A DNA stretch of 45,078 nt from Bradyrhizobium sp. STM 3843 (GTDB lineage Bacteria > Pseudomonadota > Alphaproteobacteria > Rhizobiales > Xanthobacteraceae), in assembly GCF_000239815.1 (NCBI RefSeq), contig NZ_CAFK01000213.1:1-45078 (forward strand), in the 5' to 3' direction. Positions 35,021 to 43,098 of this stretch are shown here, in pieces. The notes under the pieces were generated by a model, which was given only the letters and a program-made list of their open reading frames with translations, had not been told where the DNA came from and ran no database searches. A program made the translations under genes and the position numbers. The stretch's first letter is position 1, and each line of letters begins with the position of its first letter.

Positions 35021-36589
35021 TCAGAAGTTGCGCTGAGCGCGGAGGAGCAAGCTGACCGTGTTCTGGTCCTTCAGCTCGTAAACCGTGCCCGGCTTCAGCA
35101 GGGTCGCGGACGCAGGCAGCGTCACCGTGCCCGAGTACTTCTGGTCGAGGTTGGCGTAGGTGAGATCCGCCGAGAACGTCAGGTTCTTGACCGGAGTCCA
35201 GCGGGTGATGATGCCAACCTGGGCGAGGTTGAAGTCCGGGTTGCAGTTGGTGATGCCGGCAGTCGCCGCACCCAGGGCAGCGATCGCGCCGCAGACCAGA
35301 GTCGCACCGCCATTGCCGTACTTGACCTGACCGTAAGCACCGTAAATCGCGGTGTTCCAGTAGGCATCCCAGTTGTGGGTGTAGGCGCCGCGGAAGCCCC
35401 AGGTCTGAACCGTGGAGATGTTGGTTCCGTTGGCGAACACGCCGTCGGAAGCAACGCCGATGCCGAGGCTCTGGTAAGCGCCGGGCAGACCGGTACCGCC
35501 GAACATGGCGTAGTTCTGCACCGCCAGGCTCTGGAAGTTATACCGGGTTGCACCGTCGGTGTAGACACCCTGGATGTTGATGGTGTCGCCGGGGCCAGTC
35601 GGGATGTTCTTGATCGACAAGGCCAACTGAGCAGCCCAGCCCCACTTGTCAGCCGGATGGCCAGCCGTCTCGTTCGGCGCGGGCACCGTGTAGTACGCGG
35701 CATGGTTGTCATGCGCCGCGAACGACGCCTGGAACAGACCCCAAGCCTGGTCAACACGAACCATCGCCTGGATGTCCGGCGAGCGCGTGCCGCCGAAGGA
35801 GTTGAGGCCGTAGCCAGCGCCTTCGAGGCCAGCGGCCGAAATGCCGCTCACGTTATACAGGTTGCTCTGGTAGTAAGCGGTCGGGTCAACAGCCGAGATC
35901 GAGGCCGAGATGCCCTGGCCGAAGTCAGCGGTGTAGGTGAACTGGTTCACACCAGTGACCGTGCCGCCGCCGCCGACGAGACCGTCGTAGTTGTTGCCCG
36001 GATAGTTCTGCCAGGGCGTGTCGAACTGCGACACGGCCTTACCCATCGTGAAGCCGGCGAACTGGATGAAGGCGTAGTACACGCCGAGCGTACCGCCGGC
36101 GATCGCGCCCGCGTTGGCGTTGTTCGGCGCAGACGCACCGCCAACACCCGTGCCGCCGCCGATCTGCGAGTAGACCGTCGAACCGTTGCCGTTCGCGTTG
36201 CCCGAGTAGGTGTCGGTGGTCCAGCTGAAGGTCGCATCGAAGAACGTGCGGACCACGCCGTATTCGGTCGCGGTGCGCGTGTCGATGTTGAGGTCTTCGC
36301 GGGAGCGGGTGTAGTAGTAGTTGCTCAGGCGGTTGTTCGCGCCCTGAGTGCCGGCGAAGTTGCTGTTGTACAGACCGGTGGCGTTCAGCGACGTTTCAAC
36401 GCGCAGATAGCCGCCGAGCTTGATGCAGGTGTCGGTGCCGGGGATGTAGTAGAAGCCCGCACCATACAGGGAGCAAACCTTCACATACTCGACCGCTTTG
36501 GCCTTGATTGGAAGGTCGGCTGCCTGAGCCCCACCCATGGCGACCAGGGCCGCCGCTGAGCCGAGGATAAGGCTCTTAACCGTCTTCAT
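35021..36589 (-). CDS. Porin 2 (Porin_2 family)
   Basis: A 522-aa outer-membrane porin. The signal peptide ends GGAQA before ADLPIKAKAVEYV. Cysteine pairs VKVCSLYGAGFYY/GTDTC and LVCGAIAALG/TNCNPDF are present, and the C-terminus is RAQRNF. ATG 36589 follows GGAGGTTAAC, preferred over 36601. It carries the longer external loop GNANGNGSTVYSQIGGGTGV shared with porin 3. It is the porin of the duplicated module whose divergent marR copy has decayed. Confidence 0.95.
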   Translation of the reverse strand: MKTVKSLILGSAAALVAMGGAQAADLPIKAKAVEYVKVCSLYGAGFYYIPGTDTCIKLGGYLRVETSLNATGLYNSNFAGTQGANNRLSNYYYTRSREDLNIDTRTATEYGVVRTFFDATFSWTTDTYSGNANGNGSTVYSQIGGGTGVGGASAPNNANAGAIAGGTLGVYYAFIQFAGFTMGKAVSQFDTPWQNYPGNNYDGLVGGGGTVTGVNQFTYTADFGQGISASISAVDPTAYYQSNLYNVSGISAAGLEGAGYGLNSFGGTRSPDIQAMVRVDQAWGLFQASFAAHDNHAAYYTVPAPNETAGHPADKWGWAAQLALSIKNIPTGPGDTINIQGVYTDGATRYNFQSLAVQNYAMFGGTGLPGAYQSLGIGVASDGVFANGTNISTVQTWGFRGAYTHNWDAYWNTAIYGAYGQVKYGNGGATLVCGAIAALGAATAGITNCNPDFNLAQVGIITRWTPVKNLTFSADLTYANLDQKYSGTVTLPASATLLKPGTVYELKDQNTVSLLLRAQRNF

Positions 36590-36796
36590 GTTAACCTCCA
36601 AGTTGCTCTCTAGAGAAAGACCTGGACCAAGATCCCCCAGGACGACCCGGTCTTTCCCATCCCGAAAAACCGCTTCAGCCGCTTCGCGCCATCGGACACA
36701 CCCGCATCAACGCGAGGGACTTCAGCGAAACCTCTGTCACGGGACGATCGAGTAACCCCCCACCGTCACGGGGAACTATGCCTTCGCTCATTCGGT

Positions 36797-36832
36797 AATC
36801 AAAATAGTTTATTGGGTCAGGCAATTGAATGA
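36797..36832. promoter_or_regulatory. Conserved 36-bp element in the porin 2 control region
   Basis: Matches 39422-39457 at 29 of 36 bases and lies about 210 bases from the porin start in both copies. It is A+T-rich, with GGTCAG next to AATTGAATGA in both. Candidate porin promoter or regulator site in the divergent porin-marR interval. Confidence 0.5.
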
Positions 36833-36974
36833 ACGAACGATGTGTCCTGCCAGCAACACCGAAATGGGTGATGCTGCGGCGCATGACCGATCAATGACGC
36901 TCCGCTAGATAGCTGATTTCGCGAGGGATTTTTCTCGGACCACGTCAGCGCGTGAAATCGACACCTCGCGCGCC

Positions 36975-37320
36975 AGCGCACACGCATCAACGTCCGGAGG
37001 CGCACCGTCCGAGCGGTCTCAGCCGCCCTCCCGGCCAGTATCTTCCCGGAAGAATCAGGGCGCAGTTCGCAGACTCACGTAGGAGATCGCGCCGATGAGC
37101 GTGCACCCGGCAGAGCTACGCTGCGTCTGGGCCAAGGTCTGGGCCAAGGCTGCCGGTATCAGGCTCTCGGCGTCGGGCTTTCGATATCCGCGGATGGGAC
37201 CGAAATGGATGATTCTGATGGCGATCGCCGCCCTCGACCAGGGGACGGCGGCCCTCCCCGACCGAATCCGACGTAACATTATCCTCCGAGACAGCTCTTT
37301 CGCCGCGCACGGACGGCCGA
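36975..37320 (+). pseudogene. Decayed marR-family regulator gene, paralog of the gene at 39598
   Basis: Aligns codon for codon with the intact MarR gene. The start ATG is AGC (36975), Trp36 is a TAG stop (37080-37082), a 12-base tandem duplication (GTCTGGGCCAAG, 37125-37136 and 37137-37148) adds four codons, and about 33 further in-frame bases are inserted before KWMILMAI. Recognisable fragments include MSVHPAELRCVWAK, PKWMILMAIAALDQG and RDSSFA; similarity fades after about 37320. The divergent interval to porin 2 is 385 bases, against 390 in the intact copy, showing the whole porin-marR unit was duplicated. Confidence 0.85.
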
Positions 37321-37585
37321 TGCCTGATTTGCATTCGCGTAGGATGTCGGCGCGAGGCAGCCCGCCAAAAAGGCGCGAGAAGATGCGTCCCCCGAATCGC
37401 TTCGCTCCTGGCGGTCCCAGCCCCCAAGGCAAGCCGAGTGCGGGCTCGAACTTGAAGTTGAGAGCCGTCTGCCCGTGCACGCCTCAGCGCAACGTCGAAA
37501 ATTCGAAGCCGCGCCAGAATCCGGATTTGCAGGTGCTCTTTGCACGGGGCGGTAGCGCCTCGGCACAAGTGCAAGCGCATCAAAA

Positions 37586-37613
37586 AACCCCCGGCAGTCG
37601 CCTGCCGGGGGTT
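37586..37613 (-). terminator. Intrinsic terminator of porin 3
   Basis: AACCCCCGGCAG (37586-37597) and CTGCCGGGGGTT (37602-37613), loop TCGC, followed on the minus strand by a run of Ts. About 25 bases after the porin 3 stop. Confidence 0.95.
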
Positions 37614-37638
37614 GGTGGATCGGATCCAAGAATCAGGA

Positions 37639-39207
37639 TCAGAAGTTGCGCTGAGCGCGCAGCAGCAGAGAGACCGTGTTCTGGTCCTTGAGCTCGTAGA
37701 AGGCAGCCGGCTTGAGGGTCGACGCTATGGCTGGCGCCGCAGCCAGACCAGAGAACTTCTGGTCGATATTGGTCCAGGTCACTTCACCCGAGAAGGTCAG
37801 GTTCTTGACCGGGGTCCAACGCGTGATCAGGCCCAAGCTCGAGATGTTGAAGTCCGGATTGCAGTTGGCCAGTGCAATGCCAAGCCCGGTGACGCCGGGG
37901 CTGGCGCAGATCAGGCCCTTGGCCGTGTTGCTGTAGCGGACCGCCGCCCACGAACCGTAGATCGCCGTGTTCCAATACGGATTCCAGTTGTGGGTGTAGG
38001 CGCCACGCATGCCATAGCTGGTGGTCAGCTCAAGGCCGGTGCCACCCCCTGCACTGCTGTAGACCGCATCAGACGGACCAGCGAACGCGATGCTCTGATA
38101 GGCCAGCGGATTGCTGGTGCCGCCGTAGAGGAACATCGAGGTCGGAGCCAGGCTCTGATCGTTGTAGCGCGTCGCACCGTTGGTGTAGACGCCCTGAACG
38201 TTGATGGTGTCGCCAGCTCCGGTCGGGATGTTCTTGATCGACAGAGCCAGTTGACCAGCCCAGCCCCATTTGTCGCCGGGATGACCGGTGGTCTCGTTCG
38301 CACCGTAATAGGCAGCGTGGTTGTCATGCGCCGCGAACGACGCCTGGAACAGGCCCCAGGCCTGATCGACACGGACCATTGCGACGAGATCGGGCGAGCG
38401 GGTGCCGCCGAAAGCACCGCCGCCGTAGGCGCCGCCGAGCACACCGCTGGTGGACGACAAAGCCGTGTTCCAGATATTGGTCTGGAAATAAGCGGTCGGA
38501 TCCTGCGCCGAGAATGACGCCGTGATGCCCTGGCCGAAATCGGCGGTATAGCTGAACTGGTTCACACCGGTGTCCGAACCGCTGCCGCCCCACAGGCCAT
38601 CGAAGTTGTTGCCCGGATAGTTGCTCCAAGGCGCGTCGAACTGCGAGGTGGCCTTGCCCATGGTGAAGCCAGCGAACTGGATGAAGGCATAGTACACGCC
38701 GAGCGTACCGCCTGCGATTGCGCCCGCATTGGCATTGTTCGGCGCGGAAGCGCCGGCCACACCGGTGCCGCCACCGATTTGGGAATAGACCGTCGAGCCG
38801 TTGCCGTTCGCATTGCCCGTGTAGTTATCGGTGGTCCAGGTGAAGACCCCCTCGAAATAGGTGCGGACCACGCCGTACTCGGTCGCCGTCCGCGTATCGA
38901 CGTTCAATTTTTCGCGGGAACGGGTGAAGTAGTAGTTGCTGAGGCGATTCTTGGCGGCGGAGACGCTGGTCACGGCGCTGTTGTACTCGCCACCGCTGTT
39001 GAACGAGGTCTCAACGCGCAGATAGCCGCCGAGCTTGATGCAGGTATCGGTGCCGGGGATGTAGTAGAAACCGGCGCCGTAGAGCGAGCACACTTTCACA
39101 TATTCGACCGCCTTGGCCTTGATCGGAAGGTCAGCGGCCTGCGCCCCGGCGGTCGCGGCAAGCAAAGCGGCTGCCGAGCCCATCACGAGGCTCTTCATCA
39201 CGTCCAT
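37639..39207 (-). CDS. Porin 3 (Porin_2 family)
   Basis: A 522-aa outer-membrane porin with signal peptide ending TAGAQA before ADLPIKAKAVEYV, the usual two cysteine pairs (VKVC/GTDTC, GLICASPG/ANCNPDF) and C-terminal RAQRNF. ATG 39207 with GGAG nine bases upstream was chosen; an open frame to 39399 runs into the leader. Its early loop (GNANGNGSTVYSQIGGGTGV) matches porin 2, while its late loop (AVRYSNTAKGLICASPG) matches porins 1 and 4, suggesting a mosaic gene. Divergent from the intact marR gene. Confidence 0.95.
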   Translation of the reverse strand: MDVMKSLVMGSAAALLAATAGAQAADLPIKAKAVEYVKVCSLYGAGFYYIPGTDTCIKLGGYLRVETSFNSGGEYNSAVTSVSAAKNRLSNYYFTRSREKLNVDTRTATEYGVVRTYFEGVFTWTTDNYTGNANGNGSTVYSQIGGGTGVAGASAPNNANAGAIAGGTLGVYYAFIQFAGFTMGKATSQFDAPWSNYPGNNFDGLWGGSGSDTGVNQFSYTADFGQGITASFSAQDPTAYFQTNIWNTALSSTSGVLGGAYGGGAFGGTRSPDLVAMVRVDQAWGLFQASFAAHDNHAAYYGANETTGHPGDKWGWAGQLALSIKNIPTGAGDTINVQGVYTNGATRYNDQSLAPTSMFLYGGTSNPLAYQSIAFAGPSDAVYSSAGGGTGLELTTSYGMRGAYTHNWNPYWNTAIYGSWAAVRYSNTAKGLICASPGVTGLGIALANCNPDFNISSLGLITRWTPVKNLTFSGEVTWTNIDQKFSGLAAAPAIASTLKPAAFYELKDQNTVSLLLRAQRNF

Positions 39208-39341
39208 AGTCCAATCTCCAACCAATTTTCGGCCAGGGATTCCGCAGAGAGTTGAGTCCCTCGGAATCGTACCCTGATCCCCCATCAACCCGGCGCTCAG
39301 CCGCTGGCGCCATTTCGCCCTACCCGCCGCAGCCACACGAC

Positions 39342-39360
39342 GAGGCTTCAGCGAAGCCTC
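39342..39360. promoter_or_regulatory. Perfect 8-bp-arm hairpin in the porin 3 leader
   Basis: GAGGCTTC (39342-39349), AGC, GAAGCCTC (39353-39360), about 140 bases upstream of the porin 3 start. The same spot in the porin 2 leader is a degraded version (GACTTCAGCGAAACCTC). It may be a leader RNA structure or an operator. Confidence 0.4.
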
Positions 39361-39421
39361 CGTCACGGGATGATCGAGTAGTCTCCCCACCGTCGCCACG
39401 ACTATGCCTTCGCAGACGCAG

Positions 39422-39457
39422 AATTAAAATCATTTACTAGGTCAGATAATTGAATGA
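39422..39457. promoter_or_regulatory. Conserved 36-bp element in the porin 3-marR control region
   Basis: Counterpart of 36797-36832 (29 of 36 identical). It lies in the divergent interval, so it could serve porin 3, marR or both. The flanks are less conserved, which suggests selection on the element, although shared descent alone could explain much of the match. Confidence 0.5.
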
Positions 39458-39597
39458 GGCGACAGTGTGTCTCGACAGCCACATTGGCGGTGCGATGCTG
39501 CGGTGCATGGCTGACCAACGGCGTGCTCCTAGATAAGTGATTTCGTTATGGATTTTTTTTAATTAGGCTAGCGGGTGAAATCGGAACATCGCGAGCT

Positions 39598-40137
39598 ATG
39601 GCGCTCATCAGCAAATCCAAAGACGACCCGTCAGAACAGGCTGAGCCGTCCCAACGGCCGGTATTTTCCCGCAAGAATCAGGATGCGGTTCGCAGACTCA
39701 CCTGGGAAATCGCATCCATCAGCGTCCATCTGGAAGAGCTAAGGTACTTCTGGGCCAAGGCCCTCGGTATCAGCGGACCGCAATGGATGATCCTGATGGC
39801 GATCTCCGACCTGGACAAGGGCGACGGTATTCCCGTCAATGCGGTCGCCAAGATGCTGCACGTCGACTCCTCTTTCGTCACGACGCAATCGAAGCTTCTC
39901 GAGAAGAAGGGCTTCATGCGCCGCAAGCCGGCGCCGGAAGATGCGCGCGTGGTGCGGATGTCGCTCACCGACAAGACCTACAAGCAGCTCGCCACCCTTG
40001 CCGCGCAGCAGGACGACATCCACGACTTCATCTTCGAGGAATTCGAGGAGCAGGAGCTCGTCGCCTTCACCGACAAGCTCGCGGCCCTGAAGGGCCGAAT
40101 CGAGAAAGCCTGCATGAAGGTCGCGCTCGGCATCTAG
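39598..40137 (+). CDS. MarR-family transcriptional regulator
   Basis: A 179-aa winged-helix dimeric DNA-binding protein. A polar N-terminus (1-25) precedes the dimerisation helices (RRLTWEIASISVHLEELRYF). The reader helix region is NAVAKMLHVDSSFVTTQSKLLEKKGF, with a wing at RRKPAPEDARVVRMSLTDK. The C-terminal helices FIFEEFEEQELVAFTDKLAAL complete the fold. It is divergent from porin 3 over 390 bases, and the same arrangement with a dead copy lies next to porin 2, so control of porin expression is the obvious hypothesis. The start has only a weak ribosome site. Confidence 0.88.
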   Translation: MALISKSKDDPSEQAEPSQRPVFSRKNQDAVRRLTWEIASISVHLEELRYFWAKALGISGPQWMILMAISDLDKGDGIPVNAVAKMLHVDSSFVTTQSKLLEKKGFMRRKPAPEDARVVRMSLTDKTYKQLATLAAQQDDIHDFIFEEFEEQELVAFTDKLAALKGRIEKACMKVALGI

Positions 40138-40158
40138 CGGTCAGAGGCCGATCTAGTG

Positions 40159-40196
40159 GCAGAAGCCAACACTTGCATCGCAAGGTTGGCCTCTGC
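40159..40196. terminator. Hairpin between convergent marR and hydrolase-fold genes
   Basis: The left arm 40159-40176 and right arm 40180-40196 pair as GCAGA-GCCAAC-CTTGC with one mismatch and one bulged base around an ATC loop. Its position between two convergent stop codons fits a bidirectional terminator; no T-tract is present. Confidence 0.55.
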
Positions 40197-40223
40197 GGTG
40201 TCTCGGCGTTGCCAGACGGGTGA

Positions 40224-41327
40224 TCAGCTGCGCAGCCCGGTGCTGCTGCCGAGGCGCATCGCGATCCAGTCGAAGATGAACTCGTTGGCAGCCGCGGACG
40301 CGTCGGCCGAGCTTTGCTCACCGGACAAGATCTTCAACGTGATGTCCGGGTGCTCGCGCTTCATCTGCGCTACCAGCTTGGTGGCTTGCTTTGGACACAG
40401 CCAGCCTTGCTCGTGCATCGCGATCAGGACCGGGCACATGATGTGGCGGGCCACCCTGCTCGTCCCAATGGTCGACACCAGGCCGCCATGACCAGACGCC
40501 GATCGGCGGGCCAGGAAGGCGCGCTCATGCACATCCCACAGGCCTGCATCGCAGACCGCCGCCGCATAGCGCTGATCCAAGGCGATGCCGCGGGCCACGA
40601 ATGAGGATCCCCAGTCCTCGGCGAGAATAGCGATTCGGGTCTCGTCGACGTCCTCGCGCTCAGAGACGTAGTCCATCACGCTCGCGACCGCCGATTCGAG
40701 ATCGCGGCTGCCGACGATGTCGTCGAACCGACTTGCCGTTTCAACCCCGAGCAGATCGACCACCAGCAGCGACAGACCGCGCGCGATGGCGTGTCCGGCG
40801 AGCTTCAACAAGGCGGCTTCCTTGCGCCGCCCCGGTTCGACAAAACAGATCACCGTCGCTGCTTTGCCGGCCTCACCGCGCGCCGGCAGGAAATAGCCCT
40901 GCAGCGGATAGTCGGCGCGCCAGGGGATGGTCACCACGGCGCCCTTCGGATCGGCGCAGCGCAGAAAGGCACTGCTGCAGGCGCGCATGCGCGCGAGCAC
41001 CGTCTGTTGCCGGCTGTCCGAGCTCGTGAACGGAAAGAGCGCGGCCTCATAGTAATTGATCGCACGCAGCCAGTAATTCTGGGCGGAGTCCAAGCCGCAG
41101 CTGGCCGATGTTTCCGCCACGAAGCGGGCATGATCGCCGAGCCTGGTCCATTCCCGACACCAGGAATCCTCGTCGTCGACGTCGATCCGGCGCGCCGTCG
41201 CCAGACATTCGGCGATATCCGAACCCCCGTCCGGCAAGCTGCCCAACAGCCGATTGAGCTCGTCGGAAAGATCTTCCCTTCCCGGCCAAGGGCTTGACGT
41301 CTGGTTCAGAAAGTTTTCCGACCGCAT
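40224..41327 (-). CDS. Alpha/beta hydrolase-fold protein with Asp in the nucleophile elbow
   Basis: A protein of about 367 aa with an N-terminal helical part (1-125) like FrsA/dihydropseudooxynicotine-hydrolase-type proteins and a C-terminal alpha/beta hydrolase domain: VTIPWRADYPLQGYFLP, ATVICFVEPG, GLSLLVVDLLG, then RIAILAEDWGSSFVARGIA. The nucleophile position, normally Ser in GxSxG, is Asp238 in AEDWG, a form seen in haloalkane dehalogenase and epoxide hydrolase elbows. No clear acid-His pair was identified at the end (MHEQGWLCP replaces the usual HGxxD). It may be a non-hydrolytic or re-tasked enzyme. Start ATG 41327; GTG 41345 is possible. Confidence 0.75.
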   Translation of the reverse strand: MRSENFLNQTSSPWPGREDLSDELNRLLGSLPDGGSDIAECLATARRIDVDDEDSWCREWTRLGDHARFVAETSASCGLDSAQNYWLRAINYYEAALFPFTSSDSRQQTVLARMRACSSAFLRCADPKGAVVTIPWRADYPLQGYFLPARGEAGKAATVICFVEPGRRKEAALLKLAGHAIARGLSLLVVDLLGVETASRFDDIVGSRDLESAVASVMDYVSEREDVDETRIAILAEDWGSSFVARGIALDQRYAAAVCDAGLWDVHERAFLARRSASGHGGLVSTIGTSRVARHIMCPVLIAMHEQGWLCPKQATKLVAQMKREHPDITLKILSGEQSSADASAAANEFIFDWIAMRLGSSTGLRS

Positions 41328-42004
41328 TGGCAAGATCACTTTCACGTTAGGCGGTTCCCCACAATGAACTTATATTTGTCCATAGAGTGGCTGAGCGGGT
41401 AAATCGTCGTCAAGAGAACCGGATACGACCGGCCGGGCTTTTTTGGTACGCTATCAGACCGACTGCCCTACACGCGTAACAGAATACCTCACACAATCTG
41501 CGCGCGAGACCGCAATACACGATACACAACATAAGATACGGGTCGCCGATCCAACCAAGCGCGCGGCGACGTCACGCTTTTTCTGTCCCCAATCTCCAGG
41601 GATTCGCCCAACGGGCCGATTCGGAAGACTCTCTGCTTCCCTCGACAAGTGTTCCGGCTCCAAAAGCCGAGAAACCTCCAGCGGGGCATCGCTGGAGGTT
41701 TCGGAGGTTTAACACTAAAAAGGGTGTGTCTCCTTTGCAGGCCACTCTTCGATGAGCGGCGACACGCTTATTAATTAGCTTAGTAGCTCATCTATTTTCA
41801 ATATCTATTTTGAGAAATGAGCGGCCTGTCGACAGCCGAAAGCTCTTTGAGACAATTTGGCCACACCACATCGCGCAAAGCTGCGGATTCCCGTTCGGAT
41901 TCCGCAATTCCGGCAGGCAGGATGATGAAGTGGATCCGCCCCACTGGCCGGCAATTGACGCGGCCCGGGCTCTTCGATCAGGCTTTGCGCGATCGCGATC
42001 GCCG
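41328..42004. other. Non-coding region between Crp/Fnr and hydrolase-fold genes
   Basis: About 680 bases, no gene supported. It contains the perfect stem at 41672-41701, an A+T-rich stretch (about 41765-41820) with ATCTATTTT repeated at 41790-41798 and 41803-41811, and CCGGCCGGGCTTTTTT near 41430, which looks like a weak terminator on the plus strand. Confidence 0.45.
41672..41701. terminator. Perfect 12-bp stem-loop
   Basis: AAACCTCCAGCG (41672-41683), loop GGGCAT, CGCTGGAGGTTT (41690-41701). The stem itself ends in three Ts on either strand, so it could terminate in either direction; the Crp/Fnr gene ends about 300 bases away. It is not close to any stop codon, so an unrecognised small transcript cannot be excluded. 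Confidence 0.5.
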
Positions 42005-42769
42005 TCAGAGAGAGTGCTGGTGATCCGGCATGCCGCTGAATGGCCGGAAACGGTCCCTGACCACCTGATGACACTCGCAGCCGGAGCGCCGTAATCCATC
42101 CAGATCCAGGATGCGAAGCGCGCCGCGCGTCCGCGCCACAATGCCCTGCGCTTCGAGCTGAGCCAACGCCACGGACACACCGGGCCGGCGGACGCCCAAA
42201 GCGTCGGCGAGCAGACCATGCGTGACCGGCAGCACATCGCTCTCAATCATGTCATGGGCGAGCAGAAGCCAACGCGCGAGCCGCTCCGACAGCTCGTGCT
42301 TGGCGTTGCACATCGCAATCTGCGCCTTGAGGGCCATCAGCACCTGGACGTATTTGAGCAGATGCTCCTTGATGGAGGGACGCTCCACCATCAGCCCGCG
42401 CAGCGTCTCCGCCTCGATCCCGAGCGCCTGCCCGGGAACGAGCACCACCGTGCGCTGAATTGCGATCATCGTGCCGAGCACGACCGAGACCCCGATGAAC
42501 CCGCAACGGCCGACATTCGCGACTTCGACCGCGCCGTCCTTCGGGCTGCGGACGACGCGCGAGATCAAGCCACTCTCGACAAAATAAACCGCGTCCGGGC
42601 AGCGAAATGCATCATGCAGAATGTCGTTTCGCCGCAAGGAGACGCGGCGCAGATGAGGACGGAGCAGCGCGAAATCTGCCTCTGGAAGCGTGGCGAGAAT
42701 CAAATTCCGAACGATGTACGCTGATTGCGATCCCGAAAGGGATGGCGTCGCCGGAACTAACTCGAACAT
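42005..42769 (-). CDS. Crp/Fnr-family transcriptional regulator
   Basis: A 254-aa regulator. The cyclic-nucleotide-binding-type beta barrel (about 20-135) shows LRRNDILHDAFRCPDAVYFVESGLIS and VGRCGFIGVSVVLG. A long dimer helix and a C-terminal helix-turn-helix follow (VTHGLLADALGVRRPGVSVALAQLEAQGIV). The cAMP-contacting Arg pattern of CRP and the Fnr cysteine cluster are not evident, so the effector is unknown. ATG 42769 is set by a strong GGGAGGACG site; an open frame runs further to 42883. It lies upstream of porin 4's 3' end in the porin island. Confidence 0.9.
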   Translation of the reverse strand: MFELVPATPSLSGSQSAYIVRNLILATLPEADFALLRPHLRRVSLRRNDILHDAFRCPDAVYFVESGLISRVVRSPKDGAVEVANVGRCGFIGVSVVLGTMIAIQRTVVLVPGQALGIEAETLRGLMVERPSIKEHLLKYVQVLMALKAQIAMCNAKHELSERLARWLLLAHDMIESDVLPVTHGLLADALGVRRPGVSVALAQLEAQGIVARTRGALRILDLDGLRRSGCECHQVVRDRFRPFSGMPDHQHSL

Positions 42770-42998
42770 CGTCCTCCCACATCCGTTGCTTGCAAGCGCC
42801 CCCATCAACGCTTTGTCGTGCTCTCCATCCTGCAGCGCATTGCGGATGAAATAAAGACCAAAACTCGTTTCATGCCAACACATTGCTCGGCGCAGCTCAA
42901 GATCTTTGGCGCTCGTTTGCGTCGGCTGCGACGATGCTCAAGCTTGCGGCACCGAATGGGCCATTGATGCCCTTGGCACGCCCTTATGCCGACCCGGT

Positions 42999-43038
42999 CC
43001 CGCCCGATTCCGCACCAACCCGCCCGATTCCGCACCAA
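42999..43038. repeat. Two perfect 20-bp tandem copies
   Basis: CCCGCCCGATTCCGCACCAA occurs twice head to tail immediately next to the porin 4 terminator; the second copy supplies part of its A-run. Probably a local slippage duplication. Confidence 0.95.
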
Positions 43039-43041
43039 AAA

Positions 43042-43069
43042 AGCCCCCGGCAGTCACCTGCCGGGGGCT
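43042..43069 (-). terminator. Intrinsic terminator of porin 4
   Basis: AGCCCCCGGCAG (43042-43053) and CTGCCGGGGGCT (43058-43069), loop TCAC, with a T-run after it on the minus strand. About 30 bases after the porin 4 stop. Confidence 0.95.
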
Positions 43070-43098
43070 CCCGAATTGCGAGGATCGAAAGGTCGGGA

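Noticed and set aside
37095..37691. Open frame read as a new 198-aa gene
   Set aside because: Its first part is the in-frame remnant of the decayed marR gene and the rest runs through the porin 3 terminator into the porin 3 end.
41443..41712. 89-codon plus-strand frame covering the 41672 stem-loop
   Set aside because: No ribosome site or protein-like sequence; the perfect hairpin explains the structure better.
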